From the NCBI GenBank assembly GCA_018806915.1, contig JAGKQI010000092.1:224501-288500 (forward strand): DNA of 64,000 nucleotides. The letters run 5' to 3'. A program made the translations under genes and the position numbers. This DNA comes from Phytophthora colocasiae. Its lineage: Eukaryota > Oomycota > Peronosporomycetes > Peronosporales > Peronosporaceae. Below are positions 17,905-28,786 of the stretch, piece by piece (the first letter of the stretch is position 1; each line of letters starts with the position of its first letter). Under the pieces are notes generated by a model. That model searched no databases, was not told where the DNA came from, and saw nothing but the letters and a program-made list of their open reading frames with translations.

Positions 17905-19500
17905 ATGTCGTCCGAGGAAGAGTATGACTTCGACTACAGCGACGAAGATGAGGACATGGAGGACGCAGAGGACGCAGACCTCCATGTACAGATCGAGAAT
18001 GCTTATTATTCTGCCAAACAGCTGCTTGAATGCGAACCACCGCAGCGAGAAGAGACTCTGGACGCTCTGGGGCAGGTGCTAACGCTACAGACTGAGCAGA
18101 CAGACTGGGGATTTAAAGCTCTTAAGAGAATCGTCAAGCTGCTGTTCGAACTGCAACGACATGATGAAGCTATGAGGAGATACGAGGAACTACTGGGCTA
18201 CACGAAGACGGCAGTGACACGGAACGTGGGGGAGAAGGGCATCAACAGTATCTTGGATTTTGTATCGACATCGAAGGTATCTGCTACTGCTACAGATTCT
18301 GAATAATCCGTTGGATATTGATATTATCTCTCTTAGAATTGGGAGATTTTGCAGAGATTTTACGAGACAACGTTGGAGACGCTCAAAGAAGCAAGCAACG
18401 AGGTGGGAAAACGATGATCTGATGTTTTTTTTTTCAAGGATTGCAGTTTTGAAATTGATATTGTGCAGAGACTTTGGTTCAAGACGAGTGTGAAATTGGG
18501 CAACTTGCTGTACGAGATCAGGGATTTCTCCAGACTCAGTAAGGTAAGCAGGGAGCTGAAGAGAGGTTTTACTTTGAAGCTGACACAGTTTTTTAATTCA
18601 GATAATTAAGGATCTACTGGCGTCGTGCAGTGACGAAGATGCTGATGACGGAGTAAGGAAAAACTCGCAGTTGCTGGAGGTTTACGCTTTGCAGATTCAG
18701 ATGTATACGGCGCAGAAGGACAACAAGAAGCTGGTGTCGATCTACGAGAAGGCATTGCGTACCAAGTCAGGCGTGGCACACCCGGTAAGAAAGAACTCGA
18801 TCTTGTAAGAGAAACAAATATACTGACCTACTTGTTCTGACAATTGCAGAAAATCATTGGCGTTATCCACGAGTGTGGAGGCAAAATGTACATGATGCAG
18901 CGTGAGTGGGACAAGGCCCGCAGTGACTTCTTCTCCGGGTTCAAGAGCTACGACGAAGCTGGCGAGCCGCGACGGCTTCAGTGTCTCAAGTATCTGGTAC
19001 TGGCCAATATGCTGAGCGAATCACACGTAAACGTGTTCGATTCGCAAGAGGCCAAACCGTACGAAAACGACAAGGAGATTGTAGCCATGACGAAACTCAC
19101 GGATGCGTTCCTGCACGACGAGATCAAGACGTTCGAGCAGGTGCTGACGCGGAACCAGGAGTCCATCATGGACGACCCGTTCATCAAGCACTACATCGAC
19201 AGTCTGTTGCGAACCATCCGCAGTAAAGTGCTGCTGAAGATCGTCAAGCCTTATCGCACGATGGACACGCAGTACATCGCTCGGGAGCTGAACGGGATTC
19301 CGATCTCCGAGGTGGAGTCGCTTCTGTCTGCGTTGGTGCTGGACAAAAAGATTGAGGCACGAATCGACCAGGTGCAACACACATTGGTGCTCTTGGACCG
19401 CAAACCAGAGGAAAAGTTCCAGTCGTCCATCCACAACTGGTGCGATGCCCTCGAGAAGTTCCACTCGTTGACTGTGGATCGAATTGGCATCGGAATGTAG
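17905..19500 (+). CDS. CSN2: COP9 signalosome subunit 2 (CSN2/TRIP15/alien)
   Basis: Exons 17905-18276, 18337-18402, 18469-18543, 18602-18784, 18850-19500 give 448 aa, close to the 443 aa of animal CSN2. The N-terminus is acidic (MSSEEEYDFDYSDEDEDMED), as in the family. Diagnostic stretches include 'WGFKALKRIVKLLF', 'AVTRNVGEKGINSILDFVSTSK', 'LWFKTSVKLGNL', 'CLKYLVLANML', 'FDSQEAKPYEND' and the PCI/winged-helix end with 'ISEVESLLSALVLDKKIEARIDQV'. CSN2 is a scaffold subunit of the complex that removes NEDD8 from cullins. The ATG at 17905 lies only 59 bp after the CTL stop, so the two genes are very close. All four introns are GT-AG, 58-66 nt. Confidence 0.95.
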
Positions 19501-19606
19501 CAGAGGACGGATGTCATGAAGAAAAGAAATGTTTTGCAAACGATTCTTTACATGTTTTTTTTTCTTCTCATTTGTTTAGTTGTATGTGCAAATTGTCCTA
19601 ATAACC

Positions 19607-21817
19607 TCAGCACTCGGCCACTTGTGGGCGTTGGGCCGCGTAAAACTGCTGAACTTGACGCGCTTCATCCGCCTGGCGAGACGCGAGATGCCACGCTGAG
19701 CCGATGCAGAGAACCGACCAGACAGACCAGCACAGACAGAAGCGGAAGCCGATCCGGTAGGCACAGGCCTCGTCGCAGTACTGGAAGTACGTGTCCGGCT
19801 GTCCCTGCTGCGAGATGACCCACTCCATGATTAAGCCCGTGAGGTAGGGCGACAGCGCGTAGCCGAAGAGGTTGAAGACCATAACGGAGAACGAGGACGC
19901 CAGTGCGCGGTGCTCAGCCGGCACAACCGAGATGAAGATGCCCGTGCAGGCTGGCAGGATCGCCCCTCCGAAGAAGAGCAGGAGCCACAGGAAGCCAGCG
20001 GTCATGTAGATGTCGTCGAAGAACGTCGTGACCGCCGAGATGCAGAATGCCGTGAGGCCTAGGATCATACAAATACCCAGAGCCTTTGCACGCTGCTCCA
20101 CGCCGATGTAACCTCCGTACCTGTCGATCAGCCAACCGCCAAAGAAGACGCCCAAGATGGGGCCAGTACCGGAGACAACAACGAAGAGCGCGTTCACCAG
20201 GTACTTGGATGCGTGCAGAGACTTGATCATGAAGATGGTACTCCAATACTGCACGCCCGTGACGACGAAGTACACGGTCGTGAGGCCGAAGATGATCAAG
20301 CAGAAGACGGGAATGTGCAGCAGCTCGTACACGCCTTCCGAGAACGCGCCCTGTTCGTACACCTCCATGAACTCTTCCTCGAGGATGGAAGCTTCCAACA
20401 TGCTCATTCGAGGCGACATCCGAGGCGATCTCATTGGGGTAATTGCCGTGTCTAAGGCGCCGTAAGTCGAGGGTAAATGCGCGTTCTTCGTCACTGGAGA
20501 CGTCCGCTCTACTGTAACTTCAGTTGCTGCCTTGGTGTTGATCGGGGACGTAGAGATTGCCGGTGGAGCACTGACAGAGCTGTCACCCTTCTCCAATTCA
20601 CTTGCAACCGAGTCTAATAGCGAACCAGGAGCAACACTACGCATACTAGGCGGTCGGATCATACTGCGTCGAAGCGATGACGAGCCGACGTCGTCTTCGC
20701 AGTGGCCGAAATGGTACTGTTGCTGGTTCTGGTGCAGTTGACGGAAGCTGCGCTGGCTGCTGGCTCCGTACATGCTGGCACTGGCCAGTAGCGCGTCCTC
20801 TTCGTCGTGGTACGTGGTGGATCTCGTACTCATTGGGGTTCCAACCACTGTATCGTCCAGGAAGCTGTGCAGACCGAAGGTGGATCTACCTCTGGCGCTT
20901 AAAAACCCTCCACGTCCGCTATTCAGCGGCTCCGTCTCTCCCTGGTGGTCAAAGTGGGGAACTTGATCATTATCTTCTTCTTCTTGAGCCTCGTTCTCTT
21001 GTTTCAACATCATTTGGTCTTCTTCCTGTCCATTTGCCTTGGTACCTGCAGCTTCTTCCACTTCAATTGACTGCGTTTCATCTAAACCGTCGGATGAACT
21101 GGCACTGGCACTCTCCGTCCCGCCACTCCCTACTGCTTCTCGGTCATTATCACTTCGAATGACCAAATGTTTCTTCGGTACGAAGAAAATAGCCACGTTA
21201 ATGGGCAAAAGAGCCAAAAACTGCAGTATAAATGGCCATCGCCACGTCTGGATAAGTGAAAAACTCTCCGGTACGACCCAATTGCTCACTGTTCCAGCGA
21301 AATAACCCAACATAACCCCCATGGGCACACTTCCCTGCAAATAACTCATCCAGCCTGCCACTTTCTCCCTTGGAGCGTACTCATCCACCCACAAAGGGGT
21401 ATAAATACAGGGAAATGCTTGCGTAAACCCCACAGCAGCTCGAGCTAAAATCAACATATTAGCCGAGAACGCGTAACCCGTAGGGGTTAATGCCAACATC
21501 AGTACAGCCACATTGTTACATAACAAACTGAGTCCCAAGACCAGTCGAGGGTTAAATCGATGCAGGAAAAACGCGCAAAGAGGCGACGCAGCACTCAGCG
21601 CCAGGTACACGACGCCCCCCAAAGCTCCTTGTTGTGTGGCGTCCAGACTGAGAGAGACGCTGAGCTGATCCAGGAGACACGGGATGGAGCCGGCTTCGAG
21701 ATAAACCACTATTTGCGTCAGGATTAAGTACTTAAAGAGGTAACTGGCCTCGCTCCGAGTCTTTTGCATGTAGCGCTCACGGCGCTCGGCCTTCGTGAGC
21801 GGCCCGAAGCTCACCAT
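19607..21817 (-). CDS. Major facilitator superfamily transporter (Spinster-like) with long central loop
   Basis: 736 aa from an ATG at 21817 (the frame extends one TTG codon upstream). Six N-terminal hydrophobic segments include 'TQQGALGGVVYLALSAASPL' and the MFS loop/TM4-5 pattern 'ILARAAVGFTQAFPCIYTPLWVDEYAPREKVAGW'. That pattern resembles Spinster/sphingolipid-type and organic-anion MFS carriers. A poorly conserved cytoplasmic loop of about 260 residues (roughly 215-480), rich in Ser, Gln and acid residues, separates the halves; six more segments follow ('ILGVFFGGWLIDRYGGYIG' is the second MFS signature). The substrate cannot be told. It converges with CSN2, with 106 bp between the stops. 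Confidence 0.85.
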   Translation of the reverse strand: MVSFGPLTKAERRERYMQKTRSEASYLFKYLILTQIVVYLEAGSIPCLLDQLSVSLSLDATQQGALGGVVYLALSAASPLCAFFLHRFNPRLVLGLSLLCNNVAVLMLALTPTGYAFSANMLILARAAVGFTQAFPCIYTPLWVDEYAPREKVAGWMSYLQGSVPMGVMLGYFAGTVSNWVVPESFSLIQTWRWPFILQFLALLPINVAIFFVPKKHLVIRSDNDREAVGSGGTESASASSSDGLDETQSIEVEEAAGTKANGQEEDQMMLKQENEAQEEEDNDQVPHFDHQGETEPLNSGRGGFLSARGRSTFGLHSFLDDTVVGTPMSTRSTTYHDEEDALLASASMYGASSQRSFRQLHQNQQQYHFGHCEDDVGSSSLRRSMIRPPSMRSVAPGSLLDSVASELEKGDSSVSAPPAISTSPINTKAATEVTVERTSPVTKNAHLPSTYGALDTAITPMRSPRMSPRMSMLEASILEEEFMEVYEQGAFSEGVYELLHIPVFCLIIFGLTTVYFVVTGVQYWSTIFMIKSLHASKYLVNALFVVVSGTGPILGVFFGGWLIDRYGGYIGVEQRAKALGICMILGLTAFCISAVTTFFDDIYMTAGFLWLLLFFGGAILPACTGIFISVVPAEHRALASSFSVMVFNLFGYALSPYLTGLIMEWVISQQGQPDTYFQYCDEACAYRIGFRFCLCWSVWSVLCIGSAWHLASRQADEARQVQQFYAAQRPQVAEC

Positions 21818-22436
21818 CAAGAGGAAATGTGTCTAACCCCCTGTCGCTTTAAACACACTTCGTTTTGCCACTGTGTGTCGCTGTGTGTAAGTGCCGTCTG
21901 TGGTGGCGGCTTTCTCTGCCGGATACTGTCCTTTGAGCTGATTCACAAAGCAGTTTCGGTGGTGGTACCGTTTTATACTTTAATTTTAGAAGTTTGAAAC
22001 GATATGCGTTCTGCTTGGTTTTGATTAAAAATAAGTCATACATTCTTAAAACTGATACAGAAACTAATATTATAATTGACAGGTTATGTTATTTTAGGAC
22101 TTCTTTCGAGAATAAATGACTGGCTAACGGTACTGTGGCAAATATTTTTGTTGGGATATTTTTACAATTCGGACCAGTGGAGCACTGGAGTTTGGACCAG
22201 CAATGTTGGGCGTCAACCAAAGAACCAACATGCAACCACTGCGGATCGACTTGATCGACTCCCTGCAGTGTTTAAAAAAAACATTGCAAGTCAAACATTT
22301 CTTCAACTCGCAGTTTCATCTGATCCTAAAACGTATATCAACGTTACCACAATTCTACTCCGTGTTGAAGCGGAAGACTACAAACATGTACTTACCAAGA
22401 AAAACAAAAAGTTAAATACTAGTATGTTTTAGGTAT
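21818..22436. other. Intergenic, A/T-rich, nothing firm
   Basis: 619 bp between two minus-strand transporter genes. It must contain the promoter of the MFS gene and the 3' end of the SLC1 gene. A 118-codon plus-strand frame (22076-22432) has no recognisable domain and I do not call it. Confidence 0.4.
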
Positions 22437-24149
22437 TTACACCACGCGAGTCGTAGCTTGTGCCTCGAGTTCCAACTCAGAGATGGTGGTCTCGTCACAT
22501 TGATCAGCGATGATCCTCACTAGAATTGTATCGTTGGTGATGTTGACGATCGCTCGCATCCGGTTAAGCAGCCAGTCGGCGCCTACGAGCAATGAAAACA
22601 CGGGTGGGACGTCCATATTAAAGACTGTGTGCCAAACGGTAATGGCCATGACCAAACCGGAGTGAGGAACGGGAGCTACACCGAAAGACGCAATAGCACC
22701 AACCAGTACCAGCAAAGCGTAGCGTAAAGGTGTTAAAAGGTCTCCGTAGCCGCCGACTTTGGCCATGAACACACAGGCCAACGTCATGTAGCAGGCGCTA
22801 CCATTTAGATTGCTGGTGGCTCCCAGAGGCAGGAGGAACCTCGACAATGCGTACGACACTTCGCGAGTTGAATCCACACACCGCATCGTCATAGGTAACG
22901 TGGCAATTGAAGAGGAACAACCGAAGATAAACACTTGAGCAGGGATGATGTGGCGTAAGTACGTCAAGACGTTCACTCTAGTCGTGACGAACAACGCCGT
23001 CCCCATGATCCCGTACGTGAGAGTGATGAGCGCCACTGCCAACGCCACAATGAGGAAGCCGACACTCTCCACCAAATCCATCGACGACGTGTACTGAGCC
23101 ATTGACCCTGCGATCATCGACACGATCGCGAACGGAATGAGAGACACCACGGAGTTGATCATGAGTTGGCACACCAGGCCGCAGTGGTTGATAAGCAGTA
23201 GCAGGTGGTTCACGTCGATGTCCGTCTTGGTCGTTCCGGCTGGGCCTCCACTTGTTGCGAGTTGCCGTCGTGTACGTTCGTGACTTAAGACACTGGCGAT
23301 GCCGAAGAAGATGGCGAGAGTGATGACGCCCATGGTGGACGAACTTGAGAAGGCCTTGACCATGTTGGACGGGACGATCTCGTTGAGAATGGCGAAAAGC
23401 TGTTGCGAGACGTTGATGTCCGTGTATTTCCCAGTGGCAGTGGCGAAGTTGGTGCTGGTATCGTTAAGTGCAAGGAGACTCGCTAGTTCCGTTACGTTTG
23501 AGTCTTTAACACACGCCATACTGCCACCTTTGGCCATTGACAAGACGTCTCCATTCCAGCAGTGCATCCGTAGTTCCGTCACCAAATCCGAGTTGCTGCC
23601 TTTCATTTGCTGAATGAAGAAGGGCGAGAACAACAGACCGAAGACAACGCCTGTACCTGATGAGATGACAGAGCACAAAGCGAAGTACGCCATGATTCGA
23701 CCGCCGATAGATGCGACCTTGCCGGCCTCCACGAGTTGGCCGATGCAGCCGACAATACTGCAAAAGACCATCGGCCCGATCAAACACTTTAGAGCGGAGA
23801 TGAAGAGGTCTCCAGGCATTGAAATCCACTTGGCGTAGGCGCCATCCACCTTGAGGTGAGCGAAAAGAAAACCGAGACCGATACCGATGCCTGCCGCTGT
23901 TAGGACGTAGCTGATGGGGGTACTCGCTCGCTGGTTGTAGAGGGAGATGAACATGGTGGACGGGTTGTTGTTGTCATTTTTGAGATCATTCGGTGCTAGT
24001 GGTTCTCCACCGACGCGCAGGTCGCTCTTGAGCGAAGGCGTGTGCGATTCGTTGTACTTGTACGCATACAGGTTGTCGTAGAACTGACTTCGTTCGGATG
24101 GGGTGCCGGGCGGCGTGCTTAATTCGTCGACTTTTGCCTGTTTCTCCAT
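22437..24149 (-). CDS. SLC1/DAACS-type dicarboxylate or amino acid:cation symporter
   Basis: 570 aa, ATG start, no introns. About 80 polar residues precede the first membrane helix. The family core is clear: 'SMPGDLFISALKCLIGPMVF' (helix 2), the HP1 serine-rich motif CSSSIATLPMTMRC, the helix 7 motif 'LPLGATSNLNGSA' (family NMDG-type), and the helix 8 pattern 'DWLLNRMRAIVNITND', where substrate-binding Asp/Arg/Asn sit. In the last motif the usual D-R pair reads N-R, which may alter substrate choice. Such carriers import glutamate, aspartate, neutral amino acids or C4 acids with Na+ or H+. It is the second of two minus-strand transporter genes here. Confidence 0.92.
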   Translation of the reverse strand: MEKQAKVDELSTPPGTPSERSQFYDNLYAYKYNESHTPSLKSDLRVGGEPLAPNDLKNDNNNPSTMFISLYNQRASTPISYVLTAAGIGIGLGFLFAHLKVDGAYAKWISMPGDLFISALKCLIGPMVFCSIVGCIGQLVEAGKVASIGGRIMAYFALCSVISSGTGVVFGLLFSPFFIQQMKGSNSDLVTELRMHCWNGDVLSMAKGGSMACVKDSNVTELASLLALNDTSTNFATATGKYTDINVSQQLFAILNEIVPSNMVKAFSSSSTMGVITLAIFFGIASVLSHERTRRQLATSGGPAGTTKTDIDVNHLLLLINHCGLVCQLMINSVVSLIPFAIVSMIAGSMAQYTSSMDLVESVGFLIVALAVALITLTYGIMGTALFVTTRVNVLTYLRHIIPAQVFIFGCSSSIATLPMTMRCVDSTREVSYALSRFLLPLGATSNLNGSACYMTLACVFMAKVGGYGDLLTPLRYALLVLVGAIASFGVAPVPHSGLVMAITVWHTVFNMDVPPVFSLLVGADWLLNRMRAIVNITNDTILVRIIADQCDETTISELELEAQATTRVV

Positions 24150-24399
24150 GATTCAGCTAAACGGGTGAAGGGGGAATGGGAGGAGGAAGTCGAATGGGAA
24201 TCTGGTCATCTGCACGGATATAAACACTCTCCCCTATGCCATACATGCGTATTTCAAGTTACCTTTTCTTATGACATCCATAAGTTTTTTTTTTCGGATG
24301 AAGAGATGAGAACAGATGAAAACTCATCACCTGCGTCTGGTTCTATAGACAACGTCGAGCCATTTCCACTGACAATTGTCAATTGCTCATTGGTATTTG

Positions 24400-25821
24400 T
24401 TACGTTGTTGTCTTTGCTAGTAACGTGGCAGCGTGTTTCCGCAGTGCGATGGAGTTTTCCAGTTGCAAACGTGTTGCCATCTCGACTTCAAACAATCTTG
24501 TGACCTTGAAGTCTTCAGTCGCGCGGTTTGCAACTTCTCGTTGCTTTACTGCCACTTGTTGAACCCAAGCAAGTGTTTCCAAGCTGAAATCTCCTGGTTC
24601 GGCCGGACCTGGAGCTTCACACAATCGCATTGTGGCTAAACGACCACGTAGCACGTCGCACTTGACAGAGTAGAACGTTGATTCTGTCGCCCGCGTCGGT
24701 GCTGGAGGAGGTTCGGGTGAATGCGATCCCTTCGCGAGCCATTGTTGGGTCTGAGCACGTTCCATGAGCGACGTTGGCATCTTGAGTCTCTGGTGAGAAC
24801 GCAACTGCGAGTTGCCAACCTGTTGTCGTTGACGTCTCGACGGACGTCCACTGCTCGCTCGATGAATCAATTCCTTGACGGCCGCAGCAGGGATTTTACG
24901 AACAGCAACTCTCGATTCACGTACAGAGGATCGAGCGCTCTTCGGCTTGGAGCCCGAAGTCTTGAGTTCCTGGATCTTGTAAAAGCACCAATCTCTCAGT
25001 TCTGGATAAAGATCGGTTTCCAGCACCACTTGGGCATCGAGTGGTGCACCATCCTGTAGGTTTTCACCGTTTTGACAATCAATTGTTCCCTCACCTTCAA
25101 ATGATTCATCGGTGTAACCATTTTCGTCACTGGTGGATGACGAAATATCTTGTACCCTCAACGATGCTGCAACTCCGTGTTCACCATTTGCCTCTTCGCC
25201 TTCAAATGATTCATCGTCGTACTCGTTTGCTTCTTTAGAGCATTGCAAACAATCCCTTTGACTTGAACCTTTTGCCCCCAACGTTGCTGCAACTTCCAGT
25301 TCTCCACTTGTTTCTTGACCTTCGAACGATTCATCGTCATAACAACTTTCTTCATTACTGGCTTGGGAACTTTCTCCTTGTACCCCTAGGTCTTCTACTT
25401 CGTATGTTACTTCTTCTCCTTCAAATGATTCATCGACGTATTCATCTTCTTCTTCAGTGGCCTGTGAAATGTCTCCTTGCTGCACCCCAAACGCTGTTGC
25501 TTCTTCTTCCCCTTCAAACGACTCGTCATCGTAGTCCCCACTGTTTTCAACATCCCCAGAGACGGAAACATCTCTGAAAGAGGCATCGCTAGCCTGAACT
25601 TGCTCGTCTTCAAAGTCATCCGAACCGTAGTTGTCGCTGCTACTCGAGTTGAAGGCAGCCACTTGTGCAACAGCTACCACCGATTCACCTTCGTCCTCAC
25701 TCTGCGAGTCAAACTGCTCGTCGTCATAGTTCGCGTTGGGCTCGCTTGCAGTTCCACTCTGTTGCTGCTCTAAGTCGCTGTCTTCCAGCACCGACGACAC
25801 AGAGGAAAAGGACCGAGACAT
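24400..25821 (-). CDS. Acidic repeat protein with five DESFEGE motifs
   Basis: 473 aa, ATG start. The first 265 residues are Ser/Glu/Asp-rich and contain five spaced copies of (Y)xDESFEGxE at roughly 35-residue intervals: DDESFEGEE, VDESFEGEE, DDESFEGQE, DDESFEGEE, TDESFEGEG. Two looser versions (DDEQFDSQ, SDDFEDEQ) precede them. The C-terminal third is basic and helical (KPKSARSSVRESRVAVRKI; PSRRQRQQVGNSQL), ending in a coiled-coil-like stretch. I do not recognise the family; a cytoskeletal or ciliary role would fit such repeats but is a guess. Its ATG lies 51 bp after the stop of the helicase gene on the same strand. Confidence 0.75.
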   Translation of the reverse strand: MSRSFSSVSSVLEDSDLEQQQSGTASEPNANYDDEQFDSQSEDEGESVVAVAQVAAFNSSSSDNYGSDDFEDEQVQASDASFRDVSVSGDVENSGDYDDESFEGEEEATAFGVQQGDISQATEEEDEYVDESFEGEEVTYEVEDLGVQGESSQASNEESCYDDESFEGQETSGELEVAATLGAKGSSQRDCLQCSKEANEYDDESFEGEEANGEHGVAASLRVQDISSSTSDENGYTDESFEGEGTIDCQNGENLQDGAPLDAQVVLETDLYPELRDWCFYKIQELKTSGSKPKSARSSVRESRVAVRKIPAAAVKELIHRASSGRPSRRQRQQVGNSQLRSHQRLKMPTSLMERAQTQQWLAKGSHSPEPPPAPTRATESTFYSVKCDVLRGRLATMRLCEAPGPAEPGDFSLETLAWVQQVAVKQREVANRATEDFKVTRLFEVEMATRLQLENSIALRKHAATLLAKTTT

Positions 25822-25872
25822 TGCACCTGGCGATCTTCGTGAAGAGACGGCGAGTGGAATTCCTTCCGTTAT

Positions 25873-28767
25873 CTACTTAGGCGATTTCTGCGGACGGAAG
25901 ATGGAGAAAACACTCTCTGGAGGGTCTTCCTGCTTCGCGATAAAGTCCTTCACCGTAGCCAGCGTAGACGACAGTGATGGGGTTGCCGCCCGCTTCTCCT
26001 TTGGCATTTTGCTCTTCTTGTCCACTTCGTACTCGAGCACAAGCGGGTTCTTCGCAGTCCCAGCTGCTTCTGCCACTGGAGCTGAGATCGTCTGGGGCAA
26101 TTCCATCTTGTTGCGCTGGAAAAAGTCGCTGAACATGGGTAAACACATCTGCGAGTGCTCGAACTCCTGGATGAACGGCCGCATCCACTTGGACAAAGAC
26201 TTGGTGTGCTTGTTGAAGCGATGTCTCGAGTCCAACAGCATGATGGCGCCGTAGTCCTGACGGTGACGGATGCAGCGTCCTAGTGCCTGGTTGAGCGCCC
26301 GGAAGGCCTGCAGGTTGTACCAGATGTGGCCGTTTACCAGCTTCACGTTCAATCGGCTCTTCTCGTCCTGGTACTTGCGCTTCAGCGACACCTGCAGCTC
26401 CTTGACACTGGGGAACGGGATCCCCACACACAGCACTGCCCTTGCATTATCGTTGGAGAAATCGATTCCCTCGCTCACTTTGCCTCGATACACAGCCAGG
26501 AAGACAGCGCCAGTCTTCCCGTCTTCTCCGCCATTGGCGTACCTGGTGATCGTGTCCTTGTAGTCGTCTAGCAGCGCATCAAAGTCCTTTCCAGCGTTGC
26601 GAGGCTCCGAGTACATCGACTTGAACTGCTCAACCTCCCCCCACAGCTTCGTCTTCTTCCAGCGCATTGTTAGCTTGTTCAGCAGCGAATAGGACGGGAA
26701 GAACATGAGGATGCCGCCAGGGATCGACTGCGAGTACTGCAACAGCAACTGGCCCATTGAATCCTGATACCGCGGGTCCTGCTGGTTGTTATACGTGGAC
26801 TGGAGATCCACGTTGCCAGGTCCGTGCATGATGGCGCCGATGAATACCTGTTTGCGCATATTCACGACGTGGTTGGCCTCGAGGCGGATGGGGAAGTCCA
26901 CGCCCAGTTCACCTGCAAATGACTCCATGGGACTCAACGTACCAGACGTGAGGATGACGCTACGCGCTCGGCTGGCGATATCTGAGAAGGCCACGGCGGC
27001 ATTCAGGCACCAGATGCACATTTTCAAGTCCCAATCGCCCGCGCTCTTCTTCGTGGGAGAGCGGAAACTTGCGTTCTCTTTCCATGTTAACTTGGACTTG
27101 ATCACCACCAGTTTAAAGTCGTCCAGGTACTTGAGATTGTCCCGGAACATGTAGTCGACCACGTTCATGATGCTCTGTACCGTGGCCAGCGCCAAGGCGC
27201 CGAGGAGAACAGACGCTCCTGTTGGGTTAGCTGCAGCGTCCTGCGTGGCCTTGGTTTGCGGCTGCTGATTAGCCTCTGCGCTGTCCCCCAGCTCGTTCTC
27301 ATACGCTCGAACTTCCTGCACGTTGGTTTTCATCTCAGCTAAGTTATCCTTCGTCAACCCCGAGTACTCTGCCAACATGGCCAGAGCGTCTGCACCGTCC
27401 CAGACCTTACTCTTCTCTTCGTAGCCTGAGGCCTGCAGAATGGCGTTCGCATTCGAGTCGACACTCTGCAGCCAGCGACTGATGCCGTTCAAGAGCTTCA
27501 GCAGCGCGTTGTACGTCTTGGGCCGGTTACCGTGCTTGATGACGATAGAAAAGGCCTTGATGGACGCCGCTAAGGTGTCGGCCGTCACCTCGACGCTAGC
27601 ACTGGATCGACACGTGTCTTCCACGTTGTGTGCCTCATCCAGCACGATGATGGAGTCCTTGAGAGTGATCCCGACCGCCTCTCGGATCGTCGGGTCCAGC
27701 AGGTAATTGTAGGGCGCGAAGACGATGTTGGCGTGGTCGAGCGCGTCTCGGGCGTGGAAGTACGCACACTCGCGGTGCTTCTGCGCCAGCTTGACCAGAT
27801 CTTCGATGTCCCACACGGGCGGCACAGTCCTCCTCAAGTCGTTCGTCTTCTTCCTCTTCCGGAAGTACGAACAGGATGAGTTTTCCAGCGCCAGTCGGCA
27901 CTTATCGTCCACCTGAGACGGATCGCGGTTCACCTTGCGGTTGACGCACAAGTTGCGCTTGGAGCCCAGCACACACGTCTGCAGCTGCTTCGTGTACGTA
28001 TTGTTGTCCTCAGGCGAGTCCAGATACGACACAGGGCAGCTCTTAAGCTCGTCCACGACCTGCGCTAACTGCGAGTGCGTCCGGGAGCAGAAGAAGATAC
28101 GCGGCGGCGTCACGCGTTTGCTCTTGGGCTTGTCCGGTGCTTCACCCTTGACCTGCTGCTTATCTGCATCTTCAGTTGCAAAGGCAAAGGAGTTGGGTAG
28201 CACCCGTTTCTTCTTGGGTGCGACAGAGTCCGTCTCCAGCTCGTGTTTCCTTGTCGTCATCCAACCATTGGCACTGAGCTGAGTAGGGGCCACATCGTCC
28301 TGTGTTGTAGCCATTTGAGTCTCCTGTGTAGCTTGGGTTTCCTGTGTAACTTGTGTAGGTTGGAATGTAGACTGAGTACTCATTTGGTCTTCCTGTATCT
28401 GTCGAGCCTTTTTCGCCTGTTGAATCTGTTGTTGAGCCTCTACAAGTTGTATTTGAGCTTCCAGAGCCCTCAATTGGGTCTCTCGAGCCTGTTTCTTCGC
28501 CTCCTGTTCCTTAAACTTGGGATCTTCCTGTAGTTTCTTCTGTGCTGCCACTTTTTCCTTCACAAATTGTTTCTGGAAGGTTAAAGTCGAGCACAAAAGC
28601 GCCAACGTTTTGCCACTTCCAGTGGGCGACTCCAACAGCGCATGCTGCTCCGTTTTAAGCGCCGTCAGGACTTTATTCATCACCGCAAACTGCGCAGGGA
28701 ACGGCCGTTTCCCCTGCGGAAACTCCACGTCGAAGCCCATGATCATGAACCGGTTGGCGTCGCTCAT
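25873..28767 (-). CDS. FANCJ/BRIP1-like iron-sulfur DNA helicase (XPD/Rad3 superfamily 2)
   Basis: 964 aa from the ATG at 28767 (the frame extends five codons upstream to a TTG). Motif I SPTGSGKT is near residue 50. A Gln-rich insert (about 95-170) follows, then motif Ia 'FFCSRTHSQLAQV', Cys residues of the 4Fe-4S domain in 'CVLGSKRNLCVN', 'CRLALENSSCSYF' and 'HRECAYFHA', and motif II VLDEAH. C-terminal motifs include 'AVYRGKVSEGIDFSNDNARAV' (V) and QALGRCIRHRQDYGAI (VI). The last two are closest to BRIP1/FANCJ rather than RTEL1 or XPD, although RTEL1 is the main alternative. FANCJ unwinds forked DNA and G-quadruplexes in crosslink repair. Human BRIP1 is longer at the C-terminus; the BRCA1-binding tail is not evident. 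Confidence 0.88.
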   Translation of the reverse strand: MSDANRFMIMGFDVEFPQGKRPFPAQFAVMNKVLTALKTEQHALLESPTGSGKTLALLCSTLTFQKQFVKEKVAAQKKLQEDPKFKEQEAKKQARETQLRALEAQIQLVEAQQQIQQAKKARQIQEDQMSTQSTFQPTQVTQETQATQETQMATTQDDVAPTQLSANGWMTTRKHELETDSVAPKKKRVLPNSFAFATEDADKQQVKGEAPDKPKSKRVTPPRIFFCSRTHSQLAQVVDELKSCPVSYLDSPEDNNTYTKQLQTCVLGSKRNLCVNRKVNRDPSQVDDKCRLALENSSCSYFRKRKKTNDLRRTVPPVWDIEDLVKLAQKHRECAYFHARDALDHANIVFAPYNYLLDPTIREAVGITLKDSIIVLDEAHNVEDTCRSSASVEVTADTLAASIKAFSIVIKHGNRPKTYNALLKLLNGISRWLQSVDSNANAILQASGYEEKSKVWDGADALAMLAEYSGLTKDNLAEMKTNVQEVRAYENELGDSAEANQQPQTKATQDAAANPTGASVLLGALALATVQSIMNVVDYMFRDNLKYLDDFKLVVIKSKLTWKENASFRSPTKKSAGDWDLKMCIWCLNAAVAFSDIASRARSVILTSGTLSPMESFAGELGVDFPIRLEANHVVNMRKQVFIGAIMHGPGNVDLQSTYNNQQDPRYQDSMGQLLLQYSQSIPGGILMFFPSYSLLNKLTMRWKKTKLWGEVEQFKSMYSEPRNAGKDFDALLDDYKDTITRYANGGEDGKTGAVFLAVYRGKVSEGIDFSNDNARAVLCVGIPFPSVKELQVSLKRKYQDEKSRLNVKLVNGHIWYNLQAFRALNQALGRCIRHRQDYGAIMLLDSRHRFNKHTKSLSKWMRPFIQEFEHSQMCLPMFSDFFQRNKMELPQTISAPVAEAAGTAKNPLVLEYEVDKKSKMPKEKRAATPSLSSTLATVKDFIAKQEDPPESVFSIFRPQKSPK

Positions 28768-28786
28768 GGTACAAATTGGCAATAGG

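Noticed and set aside
22076..22432. 118-codon plus-strand frame between two transporter genes
   Set aside because: A/T-rich, no recognisable domain, and it lies in the only promoter space of the MFS gene.
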